11,351 nt of DNA, from positions 1 through 11,351 of the forward strand of contig JBEKTY010000216.1 of the NCBI GenBank assembly GCA_049515555.1, read 5' to 3'. Numbering within the stretch: position 1 is the first letter of the stretch; every line of letters begins with the position of its first letter. Origin of the DNA: JBEKTY01 sp049515555. GTDB lineage: Bacteria > Planctomycetota > Planctomycetia > Pirellulales > Thermoguttaceae. Below, piece after piece: positions 1 through 7,105 of the stretch. Both the position numbers and the translations under genes were made by a program. Under the pieces are notes generated by a model, which had not been told where the DNA came from, searched no databases, and worked only from the letters and a program-made list of their open reading frames with translations.

Positions 1-31
1 GAGTTCCATTTGCGTCAATGGGTTTCCCCAT
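1..31 (-). CDS. Start of intron-encoded protein (probable reverse transcriptase/maturase), partial
   Basis: Only the first ten codons are inside the window; they read MGKPIDANGT. The ATG at 31-29 is preceded by a purine-rich GAGGGAAAGG about ten bases upstream, a plausible ribosome binding site. The position, after roughly 655 nt of structured RNA, is where group II introns carry the gene for their reverse transcriptase/maturase, which binds the intron RNA, helps splicing and copies it into new DNA sites. The visible residues are too few to identify the protein on their own. The call is an inference from the intron context. Confidence 0.45.
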   Translation of the reverse strand, partial: MGKPIDANGT

Positions 32-687
32 CGTCAACACGCCTTTCCCTCGTAACTGCGGTGCAACATTTCACCTTCACTTCATCAGCACGTGGAATTC
101 TGCTCCATCCCGAAGGATGGCCGGGAACTACCCCCGTATCCCAGGCATTACCCTGGGCCTTGGCTTGGTCCACTATCCTTTGCTGCCCGCCACACACCGG
201 TTGTCCCTCCTTGTATAGTCGGGGCGGTCGGCACCTCCGTCACGGCGGGCCGTGGCAGAGCGGCGGACAGCATGTCCCAGTTCCGATGGCACCACACGCG
301 GCCAAGACGGACCCTGCTTCAAAGACCGGCGGGCTTGTCGTTCACCGTGGACGACCCACATGGAAGGTCCCACCACCCGCGAGCTTGCGCCCCCTCGTGT
401 CAACAGCGCTACGAGGTTACTTTTGACGGTCCCACGCAGTTTGCTTTCGCTGATCCGCTTCGCCTTCCGACACCGGGTGCCGAATCGCTGTTACTCGGCT
501 GTCCCAGTCTTTTAGCGGGCTTCCCACCTTGCGGCAGGCCACTTGTCGGACACTCTGGTGAAGAGAGGTTCGGACGCGGTTGGGAGCCGTGCCCGACAGT
601 AATACCATCAGCTTCGTGAGCTATTTCTCCTTTGCAAGTAAGGGGTTGGGGTCCCAAAGGACTTTGATAGCTATCTGGTCGCAACAC
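1..687 (-). mobile_element. Group II intron, 5' portion (domains I-III and start of domain IV)
   Basis: This is the 5' part of a retroelement that would be transcribed on the minus strand as a self-splicing RNA. The 5' end near 687-685 reads GTGTTGCGACCAGATAGC, which resembles the start of known group II introns such as Ll.LtrB (GTGCGCCCAGATAG). Downstream the strand has no good gene but is full of stem-loops: 411-416 with 393-398, 241-245 with 250-254, 152-157 with 140-145, and a perfect 6-bp stem capped by UUCG at 105-120. About 655 nt separate the 5' end from an ATG at 31, the usual spacing for a reverse transcriptase frame inside domain IV. Domains V and VI and the 3' end lie outside the window. 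The exact first base (687 or 685) and the structural class are uncertain. The identification rests on pattern memory rather than a covariance search. Confidence 0.7.
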
Positions 688-911
688 TATATAATGCCAC
701 AAAAGAGGGGTGTTATTTAGATGACGACCGAGGGTCCATGTTCTTCTGATCGCCGAAGGGCACCATTGGCCCATTTTCAAAAGGGTAGAACGGTCGTGCA
801 TGCCTAGTCTCAGGACGGAAGAAGCGGCTCAATCGCCTGAAAGGGACGTCGGATATGCGTCGATAACATCAGAGCCAGTAATCGGTTTTGGTTCGGTTGA
901 TTTGTTTGGCC
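688..911. other. Non-coding stretch between intron and transposase remnant (5' exon side of the intron)
   Basis: No convincing gene is present. On the minus strand this is the sequence just upstream of the intron and so its insertion-site flank. No class-C-style terminator hairpin with a T-run is visible immediately before the intron 5' end. In the frame of the adjacent transposase remnant, the part beyond the amber codon (about 820-911) still reads like a tail rich in N, K, E and P (GPNKSTEPKPITGSD). It may therefore be degraded C-terminal transposase sequence. Confidence 0.5.
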
Positions 912-1106
912 CTACGGGTTGCGTTCCTGATGATAATGCTCCAAGAACTGGGCCACCTCTTCGCGAATCGTGGTAATCTTCAGGTCTGCCTCGAGCTCCG
1001 CGACGCGCTGTTCGAGAGCGATACAACGTTGTTCGGAGGGCGCGGACGAGGCTGATGGCCACCCCCGTGGACGCGGCTCCAGTCGTTCCAGGGCGGCCTC
1101 GAGCAC
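912..1106 (-). pseudogene. Transposase/integrase remnant with amber-truncated C-terminus
   Basis: The 64-codon frame contains a short heptad-like coil (IALEQRVAELEADLK, about residues 28-42) followed almost directly by EEVAQFLEHYHQERNP. The HYHxERN motif is typical of the C-terminal helix of integrase-core (rve) transposases, where it normally continues QGL-N. Here a TAG stands where that Gln codon would be, which fits a CAG-to-TAG change, and residues after it (GPNKSTEPKP) still resemble a transposase tail. An N-terminal-type coil joined to the extreme C-terminus, with no catalytic core, implies an internal deletion or a fusion of unrelated pieces. A GTG at 1106-1104 could serve as start, but no good ribosome binding site is seen. 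The frame begins only about ten bases after the stop of the large glycosidase gene. It is almost certainly non-functional; the family is uncertain. Confidence 0.5.
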
Positions 1107-1115
1107 TTCGGTGCG

Positions 1116-4100
1116 TCAAGGGCCCGTGACGTGGATTCGGGCGGCGTGGATCTCGTCGACGGCGTGGCTTTGGTAGGCGACGCGGCCGCCGACGCGATAG
1201 AGGCCCGGCTTGGTGTCCGCCGGGACGGTCGCACGGACGACCACGCGATGGAACTTGCCCGGCTCGGCGACGAATGCCGTGCCCGGCGACTCCGCTCGCC
1301 ATCCCATGGGAAGACGCGGCTCCAGAACGCCCTCAATCGAATGCCGGTAGTAGTCCCACACGGTCAGTTCCAGTTCGAACGACTCGCCCGGCTTGCGGGC
1401 GATTTCAAGGCGGAACTTCTCGTCGATCTGGGAGTGAACGTCCTTGGGCCGAGGAACGATGCTACGGATCTTGGCAATTTCACCCGGTTCGCCCGGGTAG
1501 ACGTTGACGGCCACGCCGGGCCACGCGGGATTCTCGGACTTGGCCAGCGCGATGGTTGCTCCGGCGGCCAGCGCGACGGCCGCGTCGAGTCGCCCGTGCT
1601 GGTCGGCGGCGGCTCGGGCCAGCCGTTCGGTCCAATTCAGGGCCTGCCGCGCCTCGCACAGGTAACCGTCGGGACCTTCGCGCCCGACCACGGCCTTGCG
1701 GGCGTCGGCCGCCGTGAACCGACCGGCATCTGCAGGCCCTTCGCCGCACAGCGAAGCCAGCTTGCCGGCCGCAACGAGATGGAAAAGCCGATTCATCGCC
1801 GCCAGGTTGGTTGCCGCATTGCGGGCCGCCGAGGCGACGGCTGGCGACAACTCGGTGGCGCCGCCGAGTTCGAGCGCGCGAAGCCGGCGGCGGAGTTCAC
1901 CGCGGGCAACGGACAGCGTCCACGCATTGCGCGGCAAAATGACGTACGCAACGCGTTCAGAAAGCGCCATCGGCAGCTTGTCGGCGACGGCCTTGACCGT
2001 GCGCTTGCGGCCAAACAGGTCGACGAGCGTCGCGCGGGCAACCCCGGCGTCCAGGGCAACCGACTTCTCGCCCTTGACGGTCCAGACGGCCAGGATCATC
2101 TGATCCCCCTTGGCGAACAGCGGGGCGCAGGCCGCCGGCCCGAAATCGGCCGAACCGACATATTCCGCACCTTCCAGAAGCCCGGTCATCGTCGCATAGG
2201 CACAGTAGGCGGGCCATGGCGTCATGTCCGACTCGCGCAGCAGCATCGTCGGGTCTTCACCCACCGACTGCGCGAACCACGCGATCTGGTCCATGCCGGC
2301 CGGGATCTGGGATAGATAGGTGCGTGCTACGGCCCGGGCGCCGGTCTCGGGCGTCTTGATCGCGGCACCCCACCAGCCTTCCTCGGTGTTCCAGACGCGG
2401 CGGCCCGGGAAGCTCCGGTCGCGCAGGGCCAGAAGGCGGCGGACCGTCGGCACTTTTCCCTCGGGCGACTCGGGAGCGACGATGTTGTCCCATTGCAGCG
2501 TCGTGTTGCCGGGGTAGTGGATTGTGATCGCGTCGGCGAAACGATTCGCGCCCCACTCGGCGAACTGCTCCATCATGTTGGTTGTACCCGCGTCCCCGTC
2601 GGCAGCGTACATCGCATCCCTGTCACGGGCCTTGATGATGCACCACATGTGCTTGCTCACCAGGCCGTAGAACTCGCGGCCAAACGGCCCCGGCGCGAAC
2701 CAGAAGCAGTTCGGCTCGTTCCAAAAATGCCACTCGGGCACCGCATAGCCCTTGTCGCGGAAGCGATCGACCAGGTCGAGCGCATGCCGGTAGAAGGCGT
2801 CGAACGAGTAGATGCGGCCGATCGGCCCCCCGGCGTTGTCCAGGTACGGTTCCGCGTTGCCCAGGACGGCGCTCAAGGAAACGCCCCAGCGGCGGGCATA
2901 GCGGTAATAGCCTGTGTGCCGGCTCTGATCGACCTGCACGGCCTCGGGCAGATCGGGGAACGGATCAACGACGCCCTGCCGCGGTTCGTCCCAGCCGCCC
3001 AGTCCCACGCGATCGAACTTCGAGCCGGCCAGGCCGCTGAGATACATGTTGTTTCCCCAGTTCACGGAGAACGGCGAATCGGGGTTCAGCGCCAATGGGC
3101 GGCCGGCGATCCGCGCCAACTGGGTGTCGAACTCGGCCACGAGGCGGTCGGCTTGCCACACCGTGAATCGAGCCGCGTAATGGCCCTTCTCTGACGCTGC
3201 AACCACAAGCGGCAGGGTCTGCTCGGCCGAGGCGCGGGCCAGGCAAGTCTGACTGCCGCGGGTTCGATGCCCGTCGACATCGGTCAGCGTCCAATCGATT
3301 CGCAGCGGCGAGTCCTTCTCGTCGAGATTCTGCGAGTAGAGTTGCAAGATTGCCGGTGAGTCGTCGAGGAAGACATTGCCCGGCACGTAAGGCGCCAAGC
3401 TCACGCGAAGCCGCTCGGGCAGGAACGAGCCGTCGGCCGCGTAATGCAGCAACACAAAGGGCGGTAGGGGCGCCCCATGTTCGGGGTGCGGGCGGTATGC
3501 CATCAGGAAGACGTCGCCGTGCGGACCCGGGATGATGGTTCGCAGGCCGCGGCTGAAGCCTGCGGCGCCGGCCGGCGCGTGCGACTCGGTAGGCGAGACG
3601 TTCAGTACGCGGCTGCCGTTGCCGACCTGGGGACCTTGGGCCGTGAACGGCAGCAGGTCGCCATCGGCGTTGAATCGCCAGATTTGCGTGCCGTTCCAGC
3701 CCCAGAGCGTCCCGTCGGTCGCGGCGACGACGGAACGCGGCCGCGCATATTGGTTTTCACCTATGAGCACGGTTCGCCGGATCGCGCCGGTTGCGGCGTC
3801 GATCCGCACCAGCGGCGCGTCCTCGCCGACAACCCAGAGCGTTCCGGAACGGCCGACGGCGATCGACTGCGGACGGACCGGTTTCGGAAGCTTGAGTGTT
3901 CGCAAGTGCTTTCCCGTCGTGCTGAAAACGAAGATCTGCGCGTCGGGCTCCGTGCGGCTGAGATACATGTTGTCGCCCGAGTCGATCGTCATGCCGCCGA
4001 AACGCGAGGCGACGCCGGGGTGCTCGAGCAAGTCGGCCCGGGCAAATCGCTGCGCAGCGCCCGAAGCGGCTATCTCGACGGGATCCTTCCCGTTGGGGTC

Positions 4101-4985
4101 GATCTTGCCGCCCAGCGCGTGGCGCGAGCCCGCCGGGGCCAAGGCTTGCAGGACCGGATCGATTTCGGGGAAGGGGACCGGCATGCCCGTAGGACCGAAG
4201 CGATAGATGGCGGTCGCGTTGAGGAAATAGGCATTGCCGCGGCTGTCGACGGCCGTGTCGTAGATCTCGGCCGGCGCGGCTCCGGCACCCGGCGCGTCGT
4301 GCGGAAACGTCTCTTCAAGGGCCCAGAGAGCCGAGTAGCGCCGCCCGCGCCAGTTCGGCCAGTCGGCCGCCAGGAACTTGCCGTCGCGAAGCACGAGGCC
4401 GCCGCCCAGCCAGGTGGGCAGCTCACGGCTGGCGAGGACCGGCCCGCGCTCGTGACGAAAGTTCGCCGCCAGCGCGTCTTGTCCGGCCCGCACCGTGACG
4501 CGAAACAGCGACAAGGGTTCCTCCTCGGTAAGCTTCCGGGGATCGAACGGCGCATCGGGTTTCGGCCGGTAGGCGGCTTCGAGCGGGTAGAGGATACGCG
4601 TCTCCGTAACCGGCTTGCCGAACTCATTGAGACCGTCCCAAGCGATCGACTGCGGGCCGGCCGCCAAGCCGCCCATGCGGATCGTTCGCACGACGTACGG
4701 CTCGCCAAGGTATTCGTATTGCCACTGGTCGGCCTTCCAGCCGCGGGTCAGGTGCCGAGCGATCTCAACGCGCACTTCGGCCTGTGCAGCCAGCGAGAAG
4801 GAAATGGTCACCGCCGACCGGGCCTCGTAGACGAGCCCCTGCCTGCGGATCGGCTGTTCGACGCGAAGCCCGGAGAGGATCGAATTGCTGACCGTCGCCG
4901 GTTCCGCGCCCGCGGCAAAGCAATCGCTGCCGAGCAACCGGAAGGCGATCGTCATCAACACCAGCAGGATAACGTATTGCTTCAT
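1116..4985 (-). CDS. Secreted multidomain glycoside hydrolase (clan GH-A-like) with beta-propeller
   Basis: A 1289-aa exported protein, probably an enzyme that cleaves glycosidic bonds in an extracellular or periplasmic polysaccharide. Residues 1-25 form a Sec signal peptide (hydrophobic 4-19, likely cleavage near FAA/GAE). Residues about 55-165 resemble a FlgD-type Ig domain (AWDGLNEFGKPV). Five NHL/SMP-30-like propeller strands follow at about 242-272, 329-368, 371-408, 416-450 and 481-525, then a beta-sandwich (530-630). Residues about 635-965 look like a (beta/alpha)8 barrel: HFWNEPN (E757, acid/base), DAITIHYPG (H823, Y824) and VWNTEEG (E868, nucleophile candidate). A small beta domain (965-1025), a helical stretch (1030-1150) and a NEW3-like Ig domain (1195-1289) complete it. 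The barrel is closest in feel to GH39-type enzymes, but I cannot assign a family or substrate. The ribosome binding site is weak (GTGGAA). It lies downstream of the sialidase-like gene on the same strand, after a hairpin-rich 230-270 bp spacer. The reading frame is uninterrupted. Confidence 0.85.
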   Translation of the reverse strand: MKQYVILLVLMTIAFRLLGSDCFAAGAEPATVSNSILSGLRVEQPIRRQGLVYEARSAVTISFSLAAQAEVRVEIARHLTRGWKADQWQYEYLGEPYVVRTIRMGGLAAGPQSIAWDGLNEFGKPVTETRILYPLEAAYRPKPDAPFDPRKLTEEEPLSLFRVTVRAGQDALAANFRHERGPVLASRELPTWLGGGLVLRDGKFLAADWPNWRGRRYSALWALEETFPHDAPGAGAAPAEIYDTAVDSRGNAYFLNATAIYRFGPTGMPVPFPEIDPVLQALAPAGSRHALGGKIDPNGKDPVEIAASGAAQRFARADLLEHPGVASRFGGMTIDSGDNMYLSRTEPDAQIFVFSTTGKHLRTLKLPKPVRPQSIAVGRSGTLWVVGEDAPLVRIDAATGAIRRTVLIGENQYARPRSVVAATDGTLWGWNGTQIWRFNADGDLLPFTAQGPQVGNGSRVLNVSPTESHAPAGAAGFSRGLRTIIPGPHGDVFLMAYRPHPEHGAPLPPFVLLHYAADGSFLPERLRVSLAPYVPGNVFLDDSPAILQLYSQNLDEKDSPLRIDWTLTDVDGHRTRGSQTCLARASAEQTLPLVVAASEKGHYAARFTVWQADRLVAEFDTQLARIAGRPLALNPDSPFSVNWGNNMYLSGLAGSKFDRVGLGGWDEPRQGVVDPFPDLPEAVQVDQSRHTGYYRYARRWGVSLSAVLGNAEPYLDNAGGPIGRIYSFDAFYRHALDLVDRFRDKGYAVPEWHFWNEPNCFWFAPGPFGREFYGLVSKHMWCIIKARDRDAMYAADGDAGTTNMMEQFAEWGANRFADAITIHYPGNTTLQWDNIVAPESPEGKVPTVRRLLALRDRSFPGRRVWNTEEGWWGAAIKTPETGARAVARTYLSQIPAGMDQIAWFAQSVGEDPTMLLRESDMTPWPAYCAYATMTGLLEGAEYVGSADFGPAACAPLFAKGDQMILAVWTVKGEKSVALDAGVARATLVDLFGRKRTVKAVADKLPMALSERVAYVILPRNAWTLSVARGELRRRLRALELGGATELSPAVASAARNAATNLAAMNRLFHLVAAGKLASLCGEGPADAGRFTAADARKAVVGREGPDGYLCEARQALNWTERLARAAADQHGRLDAAVALAAGATIALAKSENPAWPGVAVNVYPGEPGEIAKIRSIVPRPKDVHSQIDEKFRLEIARKPGESFELELTVWDYYRHSIEGVLEPRLPMGWRAESPGTAFVAEPGKFHRVVVRATVPADTKPGLYRVGGRVAYQSHAVDEIHAARIHVTGP

Positions 4986-5031
4986 AGCAAATATTCCACG
5001 TTAACCCAACCCGAGATTTCCCAAATAAGGC

Positions 5032-5054
5032 CCGCTCGGATACGCTCCGAGCGG
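5032..5054. repeat. Perfect 9-bp inverted repeat with 5-nt loop
   Basis: CCGCTCGGA (5032-5040) and TCCGAGCGG (5046-5054) are exact reverse complements around TACGC. The hairpin sits 46 bp upstream of the start codon of the large glycosidase gene. It lacks a following T-run on either strand, so it is not a standard intrinsic terminator for the upstream sialidase-like gene. An operator, an RNA leader structure or an mRNA-stability element is possible; none is shown by the sequence alone. Confidence 0.7.
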
Positions 5055-5095
5055 AAACCGTCTCACCATATTAACAATCCGCGCCGCCGTCTTCC

Positions 5096-5111
5096 AGTCG
5101 GCACGCCGACT
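5096..5111. repeat. Short palindrome in the leader of the glycosidase gene
   Basis: AGTCGGC (5096-5102) and GCCGACT (5105-5111) are exact reverse complements separated by two bases; as a hairpin it would be a 6-bp stem with a CACG loop. A second weaker stem (GACTCC with GGGGTC, one wobble pair) overlaps its right side. A dyad operator or an RNA leader hairpin is equally possible. Confidence 0.5.
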
Positions 5112-5162
5112 CCTCGTTCGGGGTCGTAAACTTCTCTTTCCCGCATCTTTCCATTTAGGGGC

Positions 5163-5204
5163 CAGGCAAGAGCCTGAGTACTGGGTGGCAGGCGAGGCGC
5201 CTGC
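5163..5204. repeat. Pair of CAGGC/GCCTG palindromes (REP-like)
   Basis: Two hairpins of the same design lie in tandem: CAGGC-AAGA-GCCTG at 5163-5176 and GCAGGC-GAGGC-GCCTGC at 5188-5204. The second has extra pairing outside the stem (GGT with ACC, one bulged base). On the minus strand the second unit reads TGGTGCAGGCGCCTCGCCTG. Small GC-rich palindromes of this kind are often dispersed intergenic repeats. Here they directly follow the presumed original stop codon (5216) of the sialidase-like gene, so they could also help end or stabilise its transcript. Confidence 0.55.
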
Positions 5205-5215
5205 ACCAAAAGGAT

Positions 5216-5309
5216 CTATTTGTCCCCCTTAGACGTGCCCGTAAAGATCCGCACGTCATCGAACTGCAGCAGGCACCAGGCATCGCCCATGAAGGAGAAT
5301 GCCGTGCTC
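5216..5309 (-). other. Out-of-frame original C-terminus of the sialidase-like protein
   Basis: In the frame shifted by one base relative to the annotated sialidase-like gene, this stretch reads LSTAFSFMGDAWCLLQF then DDVRIFTGTSKGDK and ends in TAG at 5218-5216. The alternation of aromatic and hydrophobic residues and the DDVRIF strand look like a real beta-sheet C-terminus, unlike HGRCLVPAAVR in the annotated frame. A TAA in this frame just upstream (about 5329) shows it is not an independent gene. It is best read as the tail of the sialidase-like protein, disconnected by a single extra base, by mutation or by sequencing error. Confidence 0.6.
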
Positions 5310-6689
5310 AAACCATTCCTTACCGATTACACGACCGAGCAAGAAGAACTTCCGGTCCGGATACCAAAGCACCGGTGTGCCGTTGCGGACGGTAAAACTG
5401 GAGTAGATCGCGAGATCCAGCCGTCCCTTCGTGCCCGGCTTACCGAGGCTGACGCCGTCGTGGTCCATGAAGAACTTCGGCTCGTCGAACCAAACCGGCT
5501 GTTCGGCGCCCGGCTGAAATCGGCCGGGCACGAGATCGATCGGGCGGCGGTGAAAGCCCGTATCGGTGGGGCCGTAGTTCTTGTAGTGGCCATCGTGGTT
5601 GTGGATGAAAAGTGCGTAACGGCCGCTTTGCGCCTCGTTGCCGCCGACGTCATACATCGGGCAGGGCGAGAGCGGATGCAGCAGGGGTTTGCCGCCGTCC
5701 CTGCGCAGCAGGCGGCGTGGCGGCGTCCAGGCTTCGCCGAGGTCGCTGCTCACGCTCCAGAACGGGCTGCCCGACGCAGTGCGCATCACACAGAACAGCC
5801 GTCCGTCTGGCAATTTCACGATCGTCGGCTCCTGACATGCGCTGACTTCCGGATGATCTGGTAGCGGCACGGCAAGCGCCCTTTCGTTCGCGGCAAACCA
5901 ACCGATCTTCAAGCCCTGCGGCTCCGGGTTGTCGTCCACGTTCTCGAAGCGCATGAACTCGACGCGAGAGTCTGCGGAGATCCACGACTTGGTCGCCGGC
6001 TTTCTCACCGCGAAGCTGGTCCATCGCGTGAAGCCGGCAAAGTACTTGCCGCCCTTGCCGAGCCGCAGTGGTTTCTGCCAGCACAGCATGTTGGGTGGCA
6101 TGGCCGTGTCTGGGTTGTCGTTGATGCTGCGCGCGACGGGAACGTTCTGTGCTTTCGACCACGTCGCGCCGTTGTCGTCGCTGTAGATGCCGTGCAGCCA
6201 TCCGGTGTGATGGAAGAATGAATCGTATTTGCCGATATGCTGGCTGTAGAGCACATAGATACGGCCCTTGCTGCTGACCAACGGATAGCCCCAACTCGCA
6301 ATGTGGCCCTCGCCCGCCTTCTTCGGTCCCGCGATGATGCGCGGCTTCGACCATGTCTTGCCCTCGTCGGCGCTGCGGGAGAACGTGATGTGCTGGTCAG
6401 GCTGCGCCTCGGCGGAGCTTTGCGTCCACACCGCCATCAGTGAGCCATCCGGCCCGTCGAACACGAGGAAGTGCTCGTTGCCTGTGTCGTTCACGCCCGC
6501 GTCGGTGACCTCTGGCACGAAGACGACATAATCTGGTTTGGTGGTGCGGATCTGTTTTGCAATGCGCGCCTTGAGGTCGGCAGACGAGGCGATGCTGTCG
6601 CTACTGGTCTTTGCCGGGACCGTAGCCTGGAACTGAGCGATCGCACCGGACGCTGCCGCGGCCAGAACGAGTTCGAGGAGGTGCTTCAT
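5256..6689 (-). CDS. Sialidase-like (BNR/Asp-box) secreted protein, frameshifted 3' end
   Basis: A 477-aa exported protein of the sialidase beta-propeller fold, probably acting on terminal sugars of extracellular glycans. The start chosen is the ATG at 6689: it gives a clean Sec signal (MKHLLELVLAAAASGAIA, cleavage after AIA), whereas an in-frame ATG 13 codons upstream would bury it. Three Asp boxes (S-x-D-x-G-x-x-W) are visible at S106-W113, S170-W177 and S314-W321. The FRIP motif and arginine triad of classical GH33 sialidases are not evident, so true sialidase activity is doubtful; related BNR-repeat families of unknown substrate fit as well. The last 18 residues in this frame (from F460) look aberrant, and a neighbouring frame from the same point continues with a convincing protein tail to 5216. 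Removing one T from the TTT at 5312-5310 would give a 490-aa protein. The gene diverges from the transglutaminase-like gene and precedes the large glycosidase gene. Confidence 0.8.
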   Translation of the reverse strand: MKHLLELVLAAAASGAIAQFQATVPAKTSSDSIASSADLKARIAKQIRTTKPDYVVFVPEVTDAGVNDTGNEHFLVFDGPDGSLMAVWTQSSAEAQPDQHITFSRSADEGKTWSKPRIIAGPKKAGEGHIASWGYPLVSSKGRIYVLYSQHIGKYDSFFHHTGWLHGIYSDDNGATWSKAQNVPVARSINDNPDTAMPPNMLCWQKPLRLGKGGKYFAGFTRWTSFAVRKPATKSWISADSRVEFMRFENVDDNPEPQGLKIGWFAANERALAVPLPDHPEVSACQEPTIVKLPDGRLFCVMRTASGSPFWSVSSDLGEAWTPPRRLLRRDGGKPLLHPLSPCPMYDVGGNEAQSGRYALFIHNHDGHYKNYGPTDTGFHRRPIDLVPGRFQPGAEQPVWFDEPKFFMDHDGVSLGKPGTKGRLDLAIYSSFTVRNGTPVLWYPDRKFFLLGRVIGKEWFEHGILLHGRCLVPAAVR

Positions 6690-7105
6690 GGTAATGTTTC
6701 CAACAACCGGACTATCAGCCGCTCCCATTGGTATAGCCGCTACCCATCCTTTCTACCAGGGCCACAGCTTGGGCGACAATCGCCGGGGGACATGCCGGAC
6801 GGTCGTTGCCCTGGGCCGTGCGACGATATGCACCACCGTCTCCCTGCTGCTTCCAGGAAGGCACTGGCGTCTCGTTCGAGCTTGCAGACCATCTCCGTCG
6901 AAACGGACAATCCGAAGAGATCGAACGCCCTGTTGACTTTGCCGATTTGTCTGCTCAAATCGAAGGTACCTCTGTGTGTGGTCCGCGGCAAGTGGCCACC
7001 TCGCACGTCGTTCAGAACTTTGCACCTGGAAACGGCCGACATCGTCCAATTCACAGAAACCAGCGCCAAATTAAACCTATGCCTGGCACCACCTATAAGC
7101 ACACG
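6690..7105. other. 416-bp divergent intergenic region
   Basis: This region separates the divergently transcribed sialidase-like and transglutaminase-like genes and should hold both promoters. On the minus strand TTGTCG and TAGAAA, 18 bases apart, lie within 100 bp of the sialidase-like start, a weak sigma-70-type candidate. Several frames on both strands are open for about 100 codons, including an in-frame extension of the transglutaminase-like gene back to 6806, but none has a ribosome binding site or a recognisable motif. I see no repeat, tRNA or terminator. Confidence 0.5.

Noticed and set aside
10..801. Several overlapping 60-175-codon frames on both strands
   Set aside because: The region reads better as structured group II intron RNA; none of the translations shows protein-like patterns or a ribosome binding site.
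713..885. A stop-free stretch of about 57 codons on the minus strand just upstream of the intron
   Set aside because: There is no start codon or ribosome binding site, a stop lies directly upstream, and the length is within chance at this base composition.
1131..2315. A 394-codon open frame on the plus strand
   Set aside because: Same antisense effect over the C-terminal part of the glycosidase gene; low-complexity composition and no ribosome binding site.
5032..5054. Intrinsic terminator for the sialidase-like gene
   Set aside because: The stem is strong, but no T-run follows on the minus strand; the sequence after it is GGGCCTTATTTGGG.
3477..5129. A 550-codon open frame on the plus strand, antisense to the glycosidase gene
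   Set aside because: Its translation is Arg/Gly/Asp-rich with no domain pattern, and it lies opposite a frame with a clear signal peptide and catalytic motifs. GC-rich third positions on the coding strand create it.
6806..7105. N-terminal extension of the transglutaminase-like gene
   Set aside because: It would place the signal peptide 100 residues inside the protein and has no ribosome binding site.
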